Assembly (NCBI GenBank): GCA_013215815.1
Contig: JABSQP010000013.1
Span: 1-57,877, forward strand
Source of the DNA: Alphaproteobacteria bacterium
GTDB taxonomy: Bacteria; Pseudomonadota; Alphaproteobacteria; Micavibrionales; Micavibrionaceae
DNA length: 57,877 nt
Reading direction: 5' to 3'
In this document: piece after piece, positions 1-9,402 of the stretch
How the letters are laid out: every line of letters starts with the position of its first letter
How positions within the stretch are numbered: the stretch's first letter is position 1
Position numbers and translations under genes: made by a program
Notes under the pieces: model-generated
Database searches by the model: none
The model's input: only the letters and a program-made list of their open reading frames with translations
What the model was told of the DNA's origin: nothing

Positions 1-1
1 A

Positions 2-1381
2 ACGGCCAAACTGATCCGTAAAGGTGGTCCAGGTAAACCACATGAAATATATTTAGGTGTAACCGATAGCGGCGTAGGAATTTCAAAAGAAGGACAACAA
101 AAAATCTTTGATGCGTTTTCTCAAGCAGATAAAAGCGTCAGTCGTAAGTTCGGTGGCACAGGCCTAGGTCTTGCTATTAGTAAGGGTTTGGTTGAGGCTA
201 TGGGCAGCAATATCGGTATTAATAGTAATGAGGGCGAAGGGAGTACTTTCTTCTTCACTGTTGATATGGACGATGCGGCACGCGAGGAAGAAACAACCTC
301 CAGTGAAGCACCAGAAATTCACGAACACCATAAACGTCCAATGAGTATTTTGATCGTTGATGATAATGATGTTAACCAAAAAGTGATTACAGGATTTTTA
401 CAAAAATCTCCTCATAAACTGGATACGGCCAAAACGGCCGAAGACGCGCTCACAAAAGTCGACATCAATCCGTATGACATTATCCTAATGGATATAGAGC
501 TGCCTGGGATGAACGGAGATGAAGCAACTCAAAAAATCCGTTCTCATAAAGATAAAAAAATTGCACAGACACTCGTTATAGCCTTAACAGGAAATGTCAT
601 GCAGGATGATATTGATACGTATCTAAAGAGTGGCATGAACGATGCACTCGCTAAACCAATTAAGCCTAATGTTCTAAATGACGCATTAGACAAAGTTGTA
701 ACAGGCCATTACACAAAGCAAGATAAGCCTAAAACGCAAACACCAAAAGAAGAAAAACCAGCGATTTTTGACAGCATTCCGGATACACCAACTCCAAGCA
801 CACCTGTAGAGGAGACTGTGCCACCAGCACCGAGCACACCTTTTGAACAACCACAGACACCTGCAGAGGAAACGCCAGCTGTTCAAAACGCAGCACCTCA
901 ACCAGAAGAGCAATCTGCACCAGCACCAGTAAGAAGCACTGTAACAAGAGTGTCTCGTGCAAAAAAACGTGTTAGCAGCAACACATCCCTTTCAAATACT
1001 ACGCCGCAGCAAGCAAGTACAAACGAGTACACGTCTGATCAACCTGCTTTTGATAACGACATCTTGGATGCCTTAAAAGGACATCTAGATGCCGCGCAAA
1101 TTCAGGATATGCTTGAAGAAGTTTTTACCAAATCAGTAGAAATTATTTCTGCGTTAGAACAGGCATATCAGAACAAAGATCCGAAAGAAGCGTATGCGCG
1201 CGCCCATGAGTTAAAAGGTATGACAGGAAACTTTGGTCTCGCTGAAATCAGCGATATTGCAACACAAATTGAAACACTCGCGAAAGATGAAAATATCTTA
1301 CATATGGATCCACTTGTTGCGCAAATACCAACGGCCCTTGCCAAAGCAAGAGCCGCTGCAGATGAATGGTTAGCGAGCTAG
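2..1381 (+). CDS. Hybrid sensor histidine kinase (ATPase, receiver and Hpt domains), 5' truncated by window edge
   Basis: The reading frame is open from base 2, so the N-terminal sensor and dimerisation part lies outside the window. The fragment begins in a HATPase_c domain, with G1 box DSGVGIS near 68-88, then DAFSQAD and G2 box GGTGLGLAIS near 152-181. A receiver domain follows: acidic pair in IVDDND, phospho-acceptor Asp codon at 491-493 in LMDIELPG, and the conserved Lys in LAKPI. A Pro/Gln/Glu-rich linker (about 720-1000) leads to a C-terminal Hpt domain with the phosphorylatable His at 1205-1207 (RAHELKG). This is the BarA/ArcB-like layout for a His-Asp-His phosphorelay. The final DNA-binding regulator is not in view. 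The stop codon lies inside a 20-bp palindrome shared with the ndk side. The signal sensed cannot be told. Confidence 0.93.
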   Translation, partial: TAKLIRKGGPGKPHEIYLGVTDSGVGISKEGQQKIFDAFSQADKSVSRKFGGTGLGLAISKGLVEAMGSNIGINSNEGEGSTFFFTVDMDDAAREEETTSSEAPEIHEHHKRPMSILIVDDNDVNQKVITGFLQKSPHKLDTAKTAEDALTKVDINPYDIILMDIELPGMNGDEATQKIRSHKDKKIAQTLVIALTGNVMQDDIDTYLKSGMNDALAKPIKPNVLNDALDKVVTGHYTKQDKPKTQTPKEEKPAIFDSIPDTPTPSTPVEETVPPAPSTPFEQPQTPAEETPAVQNAAPQPEEQSAPAPVRSTVTRVSRAKKRVSSNTSLSNTTPQQASTNEYTSDQPAFDNDILDALKGHLDAAQIQDMLEEVFTKSVEIISALEQAYQNKDPKEAYARAHELKGMTGNFGLAEISDIATQIETLAKDENILHMDPLVAQIPTALAKARAAADEWLAS

Positions 1382-1401
1382 CTCGCTAAAAAATCTCTTT
1401 T
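1370..1401. terminator. Perfect 20-bp palindrome between kinase and ndk stops, possible bidirectional terminator
   Basis: Bases 1370-1389 form a perfect palindrome whose right arm is followed by A-rich then T-rich sequence (AAAATCTCTTTT). It contains the kinase stop codon and lies 16 nt from the ndk stop. It sits where two convergent genes must both end, so a shared terminator is likely, but the T-run is not canonical on either strand. Confidence 0.4.
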
Positions 1402-1404
1402 AAA

Positions 1405-1827
1405 TTAGCCAACGATTTCATCGTCAGAGAAGAAGTGCTTAATTTCAATAGCAGCATTCTCATCAGAATCTGAGCCATGAACTGAATTTTCACCGATGTT
1501 CAGAGCAAAATCCTTACGGATTGTGCCAGCATCTGCTTCTTCAGGATTTGTTGCACCCATGATCTCACGGTTTTTCAAAACCGCATTGTCACCTTCAAGA
1601 ACCTGAACAACAACTGGCTCAGAAATCATGAAGTCAACAAGCTCACCAAAGAAAGGACGCTCTTTGTGAACAGCATAAAAACCTTCTGCTTGGTCCTTTG
1701 TCATGTGAATACGTTTTTGTGCAACGATACGAAGACCGTTTTCTTCGAAACGCGCATTAATCGCGCCTGTTAGATTACGACGTGTCGCATCTGGCTTAAT
1801 AATTGAAAAAGTACGTTGAGTAGCCAT
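1405..1827 (-). CDS. ndk: Nucleoside diphosphate kinase
   Basis: Transfers the gamma phosphate between nucleoside tri- and diphosphates through a phosphohistidine, balancing cytosolic NTP pools. At 140 residues it has the normal family length. The N-terminus (TFSIIKPDA) is the standard ATP-binding start, and catalytic His117 sits in NSVHGSDS. The start ATG is preceded by a GAGGG-type ribosome-binding site. It is a single gene, convergent with the histidine kinase and separated from the next gene by a 214-nt spacer that should hold its promoter. Nothing is unusual about the coding region. Confidence 0.98.
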   Translation of the reverse strand: MATQRTFSIIKPDATRRNLTGAINARFEENGLRIVAQKRIHMTKDQAEGFYAVHKERPFFGELVDFMISEPVVVQVLEGDNAVLKNREIMGATNPEEADAGTIRKDFALNIGENSVHGSDSDENAAIEIKHFFSDDEIVG

Positions 1828-2041
1828 AAGTCCCTCTTTTGTTTAAATGAATTCTGAGAGGGTTATATCAGGCTTATATTTGAGCGCAACCACAAATTTA
1901 TATACTTATCCTTAAGAAAAAGCTTTATATTTACATAATAATATGTTATTTTTTCTCTTGATAATGACATTTCTAACTTGAGTTAACACGAGTAATATTG
2001 TTTACTTTTAGGCGTATAGAGGACATAAAGTAAAAAATAAG

Positions 2042-2866
2042 ATGACTGCGGTAACAGATTCTTACAACTATGATGCTGGTCAGCTTCCTAATAAATACAA
2101 TTGGGAAACAACTCAGCTTGTCACAGATTTTGATGTTTTAGATTACGTCGAATTAGCAGAAGAGCTACGCCCTCATATGGATGCTTACACAACCTTTCTA
2201 GCAGAACACCTAGGTGTTAATGTCGAGACACAGGCGGCTTCGACAAAAACCTTTAAATCCGCATCTAGAAAACTCAGAGACGAAACGGTTGTTTGGCATC
2301 CTGAGAGAATTCAGGATTATCTTCGAACAACAATAAGAGTTCCGAACAATGGTAAACAGAGTGTTCAAGATTTAGCCAAGATTATAAAGCATTTAAGAAA
2401 TGCTCCAGAAACAATTGGCTTTAAAGATCAATTTACTGAACCTGAGCCCGAAACAGGTTTTCGTTCGTTTAAGTTACACACATTGATTGAAGATCCTGAA
2501 GACTCAAGCAAAAAAATGTCAGCTGAAATCATTATCCAGCACGATGGCATGACAGACGCAAACAAAATCACGGAATCTCTGCGCACAATGGAACGCCAAT
2601 TTAGAAAAATTAGTGCTAACATGGGAACTGTCATAGGAAATTCGAGTACAACGCAAGCCCGTGCTCAAATTACAGAATCTGCTATAAGGGGTATGAGAAA
2701 ACACGTACACGACATAGCTGCGCAAAAAGCGGGGCTTAACGCTCTAATAACAGACCCAAAAATATTAGAGCGCCATACATGCTCTGTTTCAGAAATAATG
2801 GACACTTTAAGCGGAACAATATCCAGCGCTCGTCATAGAATTGAAACGCTGGTAAATAGTCTTTAA
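2042..2866 (+). CDS. Stand-alone protein with RelA/SpoT-like nucleotidyltransferase motifs (function uncertain)
   Basis: A 274-residue soluble protein. Residues about 68-165 resemble the RelA/SpoT synthetase fold: FKSASRKL (like the basic RxKS segment), DYLRTTIRV (like the DxxGIRV strand), [15 protein letters not shown] (compare GYRSxH, with Phe for Tyr) and [10 protein letters not shown] (compare the EIQ-x-M strand). It has no HD hydrolase, TGS or ACT domain, so if the fold is right it is a small single-domain form. The C-terminal third (about 185-274) is predicted helical. No other gene is co-directional nearby. Its stop shares a TTAA with the alaS stop. A GAGGA motif lies unusually far (about 18 nt) from the ATG, so the start is less certain. 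The family assignment comes from motif reading and is tentative. Confidence 0.5.
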   Translation: MTAVTDSYNYDAGQLPNKYNWETTQLVTDFDVLDYVELAEELRPHMDAYTTFLAEHLGVNVETQAASTKTFKSASRKLRDETVVWHPERIQDYLRTTIRVPNNGKQSVQDLAKIIKHLRNAPETIGFKDQFTEPEPETGFRSFKLHTLIEDPEDSSKKMSAEIIIQHDGMTDANKITESLRTMERQFRKISANMGTVIGNSSTTQARAQITESAIRGMRKHVHDIAAQKAGLNALITDPKILERHTCSVSEIMDTLSGTISSARHRIETLVNSL

Positions 2867-5514
2867 CCTAGCTTCTTCTCAATAATTTCAACAGCATCAT
2901 TGGCGGCAGCAGGATTTGCACCACCAGCTTGCGCCATGTCTGGACGGCCGCCGCCGCCTTTCCCGCCAAGCGCTTCCGCGCCTAGCTTCACAAGATCTAC
3001 CGCATTAATCTGATCTGTTAGATCATTTGTCACACCAACAACAATAGAAGCCTTCCCTTCATTCGTTGCGATGAGTGCAACAACGCCAGAACCAAGCTTC
3101 TTCTTCAGATCATCTGCCATGCCTTTAAGGTCTTTGGCAGGGAAATCTTCAAGAACTTTACCGATGAACTTCACGCCATTAATTTCTTTCACATCATCAT
3201 TCGAAGAACCACCACCTGTCGCAATTGTTTTGCGCAAGTTCGCAATTTCCTGCTCCAGTTTTTTCTTCTCATCAGATAGCGCCCTCACACGCTTTGTTAC
3301 TTCTGATGGTGATGTTTTCAAAATCGTTGCTGCTTCATTTAGCGCACGTTCTTGATCTTCTAAATATGCAAGAGCGTTCGCACCTGTTAGCGCTTCAATA
3401 CGGCGCACACCTGCAGAGACCGCACTTTCAGAAACAATTTTAAACAGGCCGATATCACCTGTTCGCTTCACGTGTGTACCACCACAAAGTTCAACTGAGT
3501 AAGGCTTGTTCGCACCTTCTGCTGCCCGCCCCATAGAAACAACGCGAACTTCATCATCATACTTCTCACCAAAGAGCGCCATCGCGCCGCTTTCCATCGC
3601 TTCATCGATAGGCATGACGCGTGTCACAACTTCTGTGTTCGCACGAATTTCTGCGTTTACTTGTTCTTCAACAGCTTTCAACTGCTCTGCTGTCACAGCA
3701 ACAGGCTGAGAAATATCAAAACGTGTGCGCTGCTCATCCTGAAGAGAGCCTTTTTGCGCAACATGATCACCAAGTGTACCGCGAAGCGCTTCATGAAGAA
3801 GGTGCGTCACAGAGTGGTTTGCACGGATTGCGCTGCGGCGTGAATGATCGACAATCATTTCCAAGCTATCGCCTTTATTGATTACGCCTTCTGTTATAGT
3901 CACAGCGTGTGCAAATAGAGCGCCGAGCTGCTTTTTCACATCAGTGACATTTGCCGCGCCACCTTCGGCTTTAATTGTTCCTGTGTCACCAACCTGACCA
4001 CCCGACTCGCCATAGAATGGTGTTTGATTCACAAGGACGTAACCCTCATCACCTTTCGCAAGACTATCAACCAGCTTGCCATCTTTTACGATTGCAAGAA
4101 CTTGTCCTTCTGCATTTTCAGTTTCGTAGCCAAGGAATTCCGTTGGTTCTAATTCATCAAGAAGCTCAAACCAAAGCTTTTCTGTACCTGCATCTCCTGA
4201 ACCAGACCATGCTGCTCGTGCTGCCTTCTTCTGCTCTTCCATACATGATACAAAACCATCCATGTCCACTTCGATACCTTTTGCACGAAGCGCATCTTGT
4301 GTAAGATCAACCGGGAAGCCATAAGTATCATAAAGCTTGAACGCAACATCACCTGCAAGCGTGTTATCACGTACATTTTCCGCTTCATCATCGAGCATCT
4401 TCAAACCACGATCCAGCGTCTGTTTAAAACGTGTTTCTTCATTCTTGAGTGTTTCAGAGATTAGGCTTTCTGCGCGTTTTAACTCAGGATACGCCTCACC
4501 CATCATAGAAATGAGTGTCGGCAATAGCTTGTACATCAGCGGCTCTTTCGCACCAAGCAAATGAGCATGACGCATACCGCGACGCATGATACGGCGAAGC
4601 ACGTAACCACGACCCTCATTTGATGGCATCACACCATCAGCAAGTAAGAATGATGAACAACGAAGGTGGTCGGCAATAACGCGGTGAGATGCTGCTTGAT
4701 CACCATCAGCATCAACGCTTGTTAGATCAGCAGTGTGATCAATAATTGAACGCAGCAAATCGATATCATAGTTTGTGACCTTACCCTGCATCAGCGCAGC
4801 CATACGCTCTAAGCCCATACCTGTATCAATTGATGGTTTTGGAAGCGGACGGCGGATCGGCTGCCCATCTTCACCCGGCTCTTGCTCATACTGCATGAAA
4901 ACAAGGTTCCAGAATTCGAGGAAACGGTCACCATCTTCATTCGGTGAACCTGGAGGGCCACCTTCTAAAGCTTCACCTTGGTCATAGAAAATCTCTGAAC
5001 ACGGTCCACATGGGCCTGTATCACCCATTTGCCAGAAATTATCATCTGTTGGAATGCGGATAATACGATCATCAGAAAAGCCAGCGATCTTCTTCCAAAG
5101 ACCAGCCGCCTCTTCATCTGTTGAGTGCACAGTCACAAGAAGTTTGTCTTGCGGCATTTCAAAGTTTTTAGAAACTAGCTCCCACGCATAAGAAATTGCT
5201 TCTTCTTTGAAGTAGTCACCAAAAGAGAAGTTTCCTAGCATTTCAAAGAATGTGTGGTGACGCGCTGTATACCCCACATTATCAAGGTCATTGTGCTTAC
5301 CACCTGCGCGGACACATTTTTGTGATGTTGTTGCACGTGAATAATCACGGCTTTCTCCTCCAGTGAACACGTTCTTAAACTGAACCATGCCTGAATTCAC
5401 AAACATCAAGGTTGGATCATTTTGCGGCACAAGCGGGCTTGAGGCGACCTGTGTATGGCCATTCTTCTCAAAATACCCCAAAAATTCGCTACGAATATCT
5501 TTTACTGTTTTCAT
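2863..5514 (-). CDS. alaS: Alanyl-tRNA synthetase
   Basis: Charges tRNA-Ala with alanine in the cytosol. At 883 residues it matches full-length bacterial AlaRS. The N-terminal class II core starts with [11 protein letters not shown] and contains [13 protein letters not shown]. The editing domain carries both parts of the zinc site, HxxxH at 567-571 and CxxxH at 677-681 (CGGTH). A coiled region (about 725-775) precedes the C-terminal C-Ala domain, which ends in the family-typical [12 protein letters not shown]. It is divergent from hisN with a 53-nt spacer. The stop overlaps the upstream convergent gene by 4 nt, which leaves no room for a classical terminator. Confidence 0.99.
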   Translation of the reverse strand: MKTVKDIRSEFLGYFEKNGHTQVASSPLVPQNDPTLMFVNSGMVQFKNVFTGGESRDYSRATTSQKCVRAGGKHNDLDNVGYTARHHTFFEMLGNFSFGDYFKEEAISYAWELVSKNFEMPQDKLLVTVHSTDEEAAGLWKKIAGFSDDRIIRIPTDDNFWQMGDTGPCGPCSEIFYDQGEALEGGPPGSPNEDGDRFLEFWNLVFMQYEQEPGEDGQPIRRPLPKPSIDTGMGLERMAALMQGKVTNYDIDLLRSIIDHTADLTSVDADGDQAASHRVIADHLRCSSFLLADGVMPSNEGRGYVLRRIMRRGMRHAHLLGAKEPLMYKLLPTLISMMGEAYPELKRAESLISETLKNEETRFKQTLDRGLKMLDDEAENVRDNTLAGDVAFKLYDTYGFPVDLTQDALRAKGIEVDMDGFVSCMEEQKKAARAAWSGSGDAGTEKLWFELLDELEPTEFLGYETENAEGQVLAIVKDGKLVDSLAKGDEGYVLVNQTPFYGESGGQVGDTGTIKAEGGAANVTDVKKQLGALFAHAVTITEGVINKGDSLEMIVDHSRRSAIRANHSVTHLLHEALRGTLGDHVAQKGSLQDEQRTRFDISQPVAVTAEQLKAVEEQVNAEIRANTEVVTRVMPIDEAMESGAMALFGEKYDDEVRVVSMGRAAEGANKPYSVELCGGTHVKRTGDIGLFKIVSESAVSAGVRRIEALTGANALAYLEDQERALNEAATILKTSPSEVTKRVRALSDEKKKLEQEIANLRKTIATGGGSSNDDVKEINGVKFIGKVLEDFPAKDLKGMADDLKKKLGSGVVALIATNEGKASIVVGVTNDLTDQINAVDLVKLGAEALGGKGGGGRPDMAQAGGANPAAANDAVEIIEKKLG

Positions 5515-5567
5515 CTCTTTACCTGTGCCTTAAAGTTAGGGCTCTATAATGCGAAAGCAGTGAAAAT

Positions 5568-6317
5568 ATGCAAGATTTTATTAAGTTAGCCAATCATTTA
5601 GCTGATGAAGCGGGAGACATTATCCGCCCCTATTTCCGCTCAAATTTCGATGTTGAGACGAAAAGTGATGAAAGCCCAGTTACAACAGCAGATCGCGCCG
5701 TTGAAAAACGCCTGAGAGAGCTTGTTGAAGAGCACCGCCCAGAAGATGGTATTATCGGCGAAGAATACGGTATAAAAACAAGTAAAAACCAATATGAGTG
5801 GGTATTTGATCCAATTGATGGGACAAAGTCTTTTGTCATTGGCCGCCCTACTTTTGGAACGCTTATTGCCCTTTGTGAAAACGGCGTTCCTATTCTAGGC
5901 ATTATCGATCAACCGATTTCAAAAGAACGTTGGGTCGGAGCAAAAAGCCAACCAACTACATTTAATGGAAATAACGTTAACGTACGCTATTGCCCTTCCC
6001 TATCAGACGCGCGTTTATCATGTACTGCGCCCGATCAAATTCCGCAACATTGGGAAAACTTAAAAGAAAAAAGCGCATTTTTCGCATGGGGCGGTGATTG
6101 TTATGCTTACGCTATGCTCAGTATGGGCGGATTAGACGTTGTCATTGAAGACTTACTCGCCACTTATGATTACGCGGCTCTTCCCCCTATCATCGAAGGC
6201 GCTGGTGGCTGGATGGGTGATTGGAACGGTAATTCACTTACAACAGAGTCAAAAGGCGATGTGCTCGCCATTGGTGATATTGCTCTAAAAGACCAAATGT
6301 TGGAAATTTTAAATTAG
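5568..6317 (+). CDS. hisN: Histidinol-phosphatase, inositol-monophosphatase family
   Basis: Predicted to remove phosphate from histidinol phosphate, the penultimate step of histidine synthesis; many alphaproteobacteria use this HisN-type enzyme. The Mg-binding motifs of the IMPase fold are intact: GEEYG for the first acidic site, DPIDGTKSF for the Asp-Pro-Ile-Asp-Gly-Thr loop, and GGDCYAYAMLSMGG plus YDYAALPPIIEGAGG at the C-terminal side, which favour HisN over generic SuhB. At 249 residues the length is normal. It is divergent from alaS and convergent with the lytic transglycosylase, sharing 4 nt at the stops. A second IMPase-fold gene (cysQ) is present elsewhere in the window, with different surrounding motifs. 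Confidence 0.9.
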   Translation: MQDFIKLANHLADEAGDIIRPYFRSNFDVETKSDESPVTTADRAVEKRLRELVEEHRPEDGIIGEEYGIKTSKNQYEWVFDPIDGTKSFVIGRPTFGTLIALCENGVPILGIIDQPISKERWVGAKSQPTTFNGNNVNVRYCPSLSDARLSCTAPDQIPQHWENLKEKSAFFAWGGDCYAYAMLSMGGLDVVIEDLLATYDYAALPPIIEGAGGWMGDWNGNSLTTESKGDVLAIGDIALKDQMLEILN

Positions 6318-8362
6318 CGAGAAGCCACTGTTGTAGTGCGTGGTAAAATTTCACCAGCGTATAACGCCCACTCACCCTTAGATACCGCTTTAAGAGAAGG
6401 TGAACGCTCACCAGCCTTTGTTTTATAGATCCAGTAATTTGCTAATACACGCTCTACAAAAGCACGTGTTTCCGCGACAGGAATTGTTTCAATAAATAAA
6501 AGTGGGTCATCAATATCACTGCGTTCTTTTTTCCAGCGAGAAAGCTTACCTGGACCAGCATTGTAGGCAACAGCGAGTGACAGCAAGTCACCTTGAACAA
6601 CTTTATGCTGCAACAAATGCGCAATATAATCTTGTCCCAAAGATAAGTTTACTGTTGGTTGTTTTAGATTTTCACGCCCAGAATTTGTTTCATAGCGTTT
6701 ATGTCCCGCAATATAGCTTGCCGTTCTCGGCATAAGTTGCATAAGCCCTGTTGCTCCACTTGGATTTTCTGCATTTGCATTAAAGCGTGATTCCTGACGA
6801 ACAAAAGCATGCACAAGCGCTTTATCAACGCGGTATCCACCTTCGGGTTGCCATGGTGCCCAAGGGTAAAGTGCGCCATCATATAAATCACCGTCTCCTT
6901 GAGCATAAAGACTACCTAAACGCATCTGTAAAGCGGGTAATTTATACTCGCTCGCTAGCGCTATAAGAGCTTTTTTATATGCGCGTGATATTCCTTTATT
7001 AAATACAAGGAGCTCACGTTCAGCTAAATCGTTAAGACCAATTTCCAAAAGCGCAATCGCTCGGTGACCAGAATTTGTTTTTGTAATAAGGCGTTTTGCA
7101 TCTTTATTAAAAGATGGCAATTCCCAATTATAACTCGCTTTTTTATCTAGCTCGTATGCGGCAATCACTCCATAAAATGTATGGTTATAATAAGCTGATA
7201 ATTCCAAATATTTTTTTGCCTCGCTTTTCTTACGAGTTTTCTTAAATGATCGCGCCGTCCAATACGATGCCGCAGACACCATCCAGCCTGACGAATAAGG
7301 AGAACTGGCCACAGTTTCAAAAGACTCAGCAGCTTTTTTATACTTCTTATCTTTCCAAAGCGTTAAACCATAAATCCAACCAGATAAAGGAACATACTGA
7401 CCAGATCTTTTCCATGCATCCCTTGAAAGAGCCATCGCCTCTTTATACTTACCTGCATATAGGTAACCCGCAGCTATCTGTGCACGGTATTCATCATATT
7501 CAACATCATCCAAGTAAAGAGCGGATTTATCTGCACCCAGCAACAAAAGAGCTTGCGTAGGTTCATAATTCCTTACATGTGAATTGATTTTGTAACTCAA
7601 ACTACGAACAGCATCTTGCTGAACTGTGTTCCGGTTCTTCGTGCTTTTATACGACTTGTGCTGATTAGATGATGTGCCAAGAGATCCAGATAACAAAGAT
7701 TTTACTTTTGGTTTATCTATTGCAACTTGCGCGCTATCTGGCTTTTTGCGAAGCATTAAAGCATATACACGCTTTGCTTGAGGGTGATCACTGTATCTCT
7801 TTAACCAAGTCGTCAGCTCCTTGTAAGATGAAATGTATTTATCACTTTCTAAATAACGCTCTGCCAAAACATGCCCCACAAGAATATCATTTGTGAGTTT
7901 TTTTATTTTCTTATCGGCTTCAGAGAATTTATCTGCTTTTTGGAGATCAAAAATTTCTTTGTAGATAGCGCGCTGCTTATCTGTAAAAACGGCATTATCT
8001 TTCTTACCAAAGAACTTTAATGATTGAGTATCGCTGCCTGCAGTGACGTCGCTTTTACTCGCGATCGGTTTACTTGGCGGGGTTAGTGAAGCAAGAACCA
8101 TATAGCCCTGCTCATCACTTCTATCTTGCATTGGTTTAGAAGATGGAACTGGAGGAAGATCAGGCTTAACTCCTATATTATTCAAAAAGGCTTCAGCAAT
8201 AGACGGTGACATATCCTCGACCGGTTTTACTTTCGGTAAAGGAGCTGTGTTTAAGCTTTGCGCCCATCCTGTTTTTCCATTTAAAGCAAAAGAGAAAAGC
8301 AGGCCGACAACAAAAAGGCTTACCATCGGCAAGCCGCTCTTTTTCAGCACTGAACATGTCAT
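6314..8362 (-). CDS. Soluble lytic murein transglycosylase, exported
   Basis: Cleaves the MurNAc-GlcNAc bond of peptidoglycan with formation of 1,6-anhydro-MurNAc. The C-terminal SLT domain has the catalytic Glu (codon 6791-6793) in RQESRFNA, followed by SGATGLMQLMP and later VAYNAGPG, all hallmarks of family 1 enzymes. The long N-terminal part is an alpha-helical superhelix as in Slt70. I chose the ATG at 8362 because it gives a classic signal peptide (MTCSVLKKSG, then a hydrophobic stretch ending GWA-Q). A GTG at 8390-8392 would add ten residues and is the alternative. It overlaps hisN by 4 nt at the 3' end. Its anhydro-muropeptide products would feed the AnmK encoded at 39 kb. Confidence 0.93.
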   Translation of the reverse strand: MTCSVLKKSGLPMVSLFVVGLLFSFALNGKTGWAQSLNTAPLPKVKPVEDMSPSIAEAFLNNIGVKPDLPPVPSSKPMQDRSDEQGYMVLASLTPPSKPIASKSDVTAGSDTQSLKFFGKKDNAVFTDKQRAIYKEIFDLQKADKFSEADKKIKKLTNDILVGHVLAERYLESDKYISSYKELTTWLKRYSDHPQAKRVYALMLRKKPDSAQVAIDKPKVKSLLSGSLGTSSNQHKSYKSTKNRNTVQQDAVRSLSYKINSHVRNYEPTQALLLLGADKSALYLDDVEYDEYRAQIAAGYLYAGKYKEAMALSRDAWKRSGQYVPLSGWIYGLTLWKDKKYKKAAESFETVASSPYSSGWMVSAASYWTARSFKKTRKKSEAKKYLELSAYYNHTFYGVIAAYELDKKASYNWELPSFNKDAKRLITKTNSGHRAIALLEIGLNDLAERELLVFNKGISRAYKKALIALASEYKLPALQMRLGSLYAQGDGDLYDGALYPWAPWQPEGGYRVDKALVHAFVRQESRFNANAENPSGATGLMQLMPRTASYIAGHKRYETNSGRENLKQPTVNLSLGQDYIAHLLQHKVVQGDLLSLAVAYNAGPGKLSRWKKERSDIDDPLLFIETIPVAETRAFVERVLANYWIYKTKAGERSPSLKAVSKGEWALYAGEILPRTTTVASR

Positions 8363-8439
8363 AATGATGCCGAAATAGACGATTTCATCCACAAAGTCTA
8401 GAAAAACCCGACAAACAAAATTATAATTTTATGGAAAAA

Positions 8440-9270
8440 TTATTCAGAAAGAATATCCATCTCTTTGCGCTTGGCATTAATCATCAACATATCCTGCCAA
8501 ACTGCACGTTTTTGGGCGGGTGTGCGTAGTAAATAAGCAGGGTGATAGGTCGCAATTGTTTGCACACCATTAAAATCATGAAATGTACCGCGCAACCGAG
8601 AAATACTCTCTGATCGGTCCAAAATCGCCTTCCCCGATACGCCCCCCAACAGGATCAAGATCTTTGGTTCAATCAATTCAATATGACGCTTAATAAACGG
8701 AAGAGAGATATCAATCTCACTTTGTGATGGCGTCCTATTCCCCGGTGGCCGCCAATTAAGGATGTTAGAGATATAAACGCTTTTTAAAGGATCTTCTTCC
8801 TGACGATCAAGACCGATAGATGCAAGAATACGGTCGAGCAGTTGACCACTTACTCCAACAAAAGGCTTTCCTTGACGATCCTCATCTGCACCAGGTGCTT
8901 CACCGATCAGCATAATCGGCGCTTTTGGATTTCCATCACAAAACACCATATTCATCGCTGTTTTTTTAATCGACAGCCCATCAAAGTCCGCTATAGCCTT
9001 CTTAAGTTCTTCCGCCGAGTTACAACCTTGTGCGAGCTCACGTGCCTTACTCATTGCTTCGGCGGCGCCCATCAAATCAGCAGGAGATTGTTGCGGCATT
9101 GCCGCAGTAGCAAGAGGCGGCGCAACCGTGCTTTGCGGTTGTTTTTGCGCTAAAACAGGCTCTATCACAGGCATTTGTGTGCGATCTATAGGCTCTTCGC
9201 CCAATATCTCATCTACCCCGTTATCGAGGTACCATTGTAAAGTCGCCTTTAAGAGTGCGTTTTGCGCCAT
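8440..9270 (-). CDS. Uracil-DNA glycosylase, family 4-like, with depleted Fe-S cysteines
   Basis: Excises uracil from DNA in base-excision repair. The family signature GEAPGADEDRQGKPFVG (about residues 125-141) and WRPPGNRTPS, RHIEL and YHPAYLLR are all present. The first 80 residues are a variable, low-complexity extension common in alphaproteobacterial members. Family 4 enzymes normally bind a [4Fe-4S] cluster through four Cys. This protein has only two (GCNSA and VFCDG), and the positions FDG-C and C-LPF of relatives read FDGLS and SLPF. The fold and active-site loop look intact, so activity is probable without a normal cluster. It is divergent from the ETF-QO gene; the spacer holds both promoters. 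Confidence 0.9.
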   Translation of the reverse strand: MAQNALLKATLQWYLDNGVDEILGEEPIDRTQMPVIEPVLAQKQPQSTVAPPLATAAMPQQSPADLMGAAEAMSKARELAQGCNSAEELKKAIADFDGLSIKKTAMNMVFCDGNPKAPIMLIGEAPGADEDRQGKPFVGVSGQLLDRILASIGLDRQEEDPLKSVYISNILNWRPPGNRTPSQSEIDISLPFIKRHIELIEPKILILLGGVSGKAILDRSESISRLRGTFHDFNGVQTIATYHPAYLLRTPAQKRAVWQDMLMINAKRKEMDILSE

Positions 9271-9402
9271 AACACGTTATATTTTAATGTTTTTTTAATA
9301 AAACTATTAGAGAATAAATACCCACCTCGTGTAAACTATTAAAATTAAACAATGCGCGACAAAATGCCGCAAAACTAACTTTTTTTGGAGATTTATCAAA
9401 AC

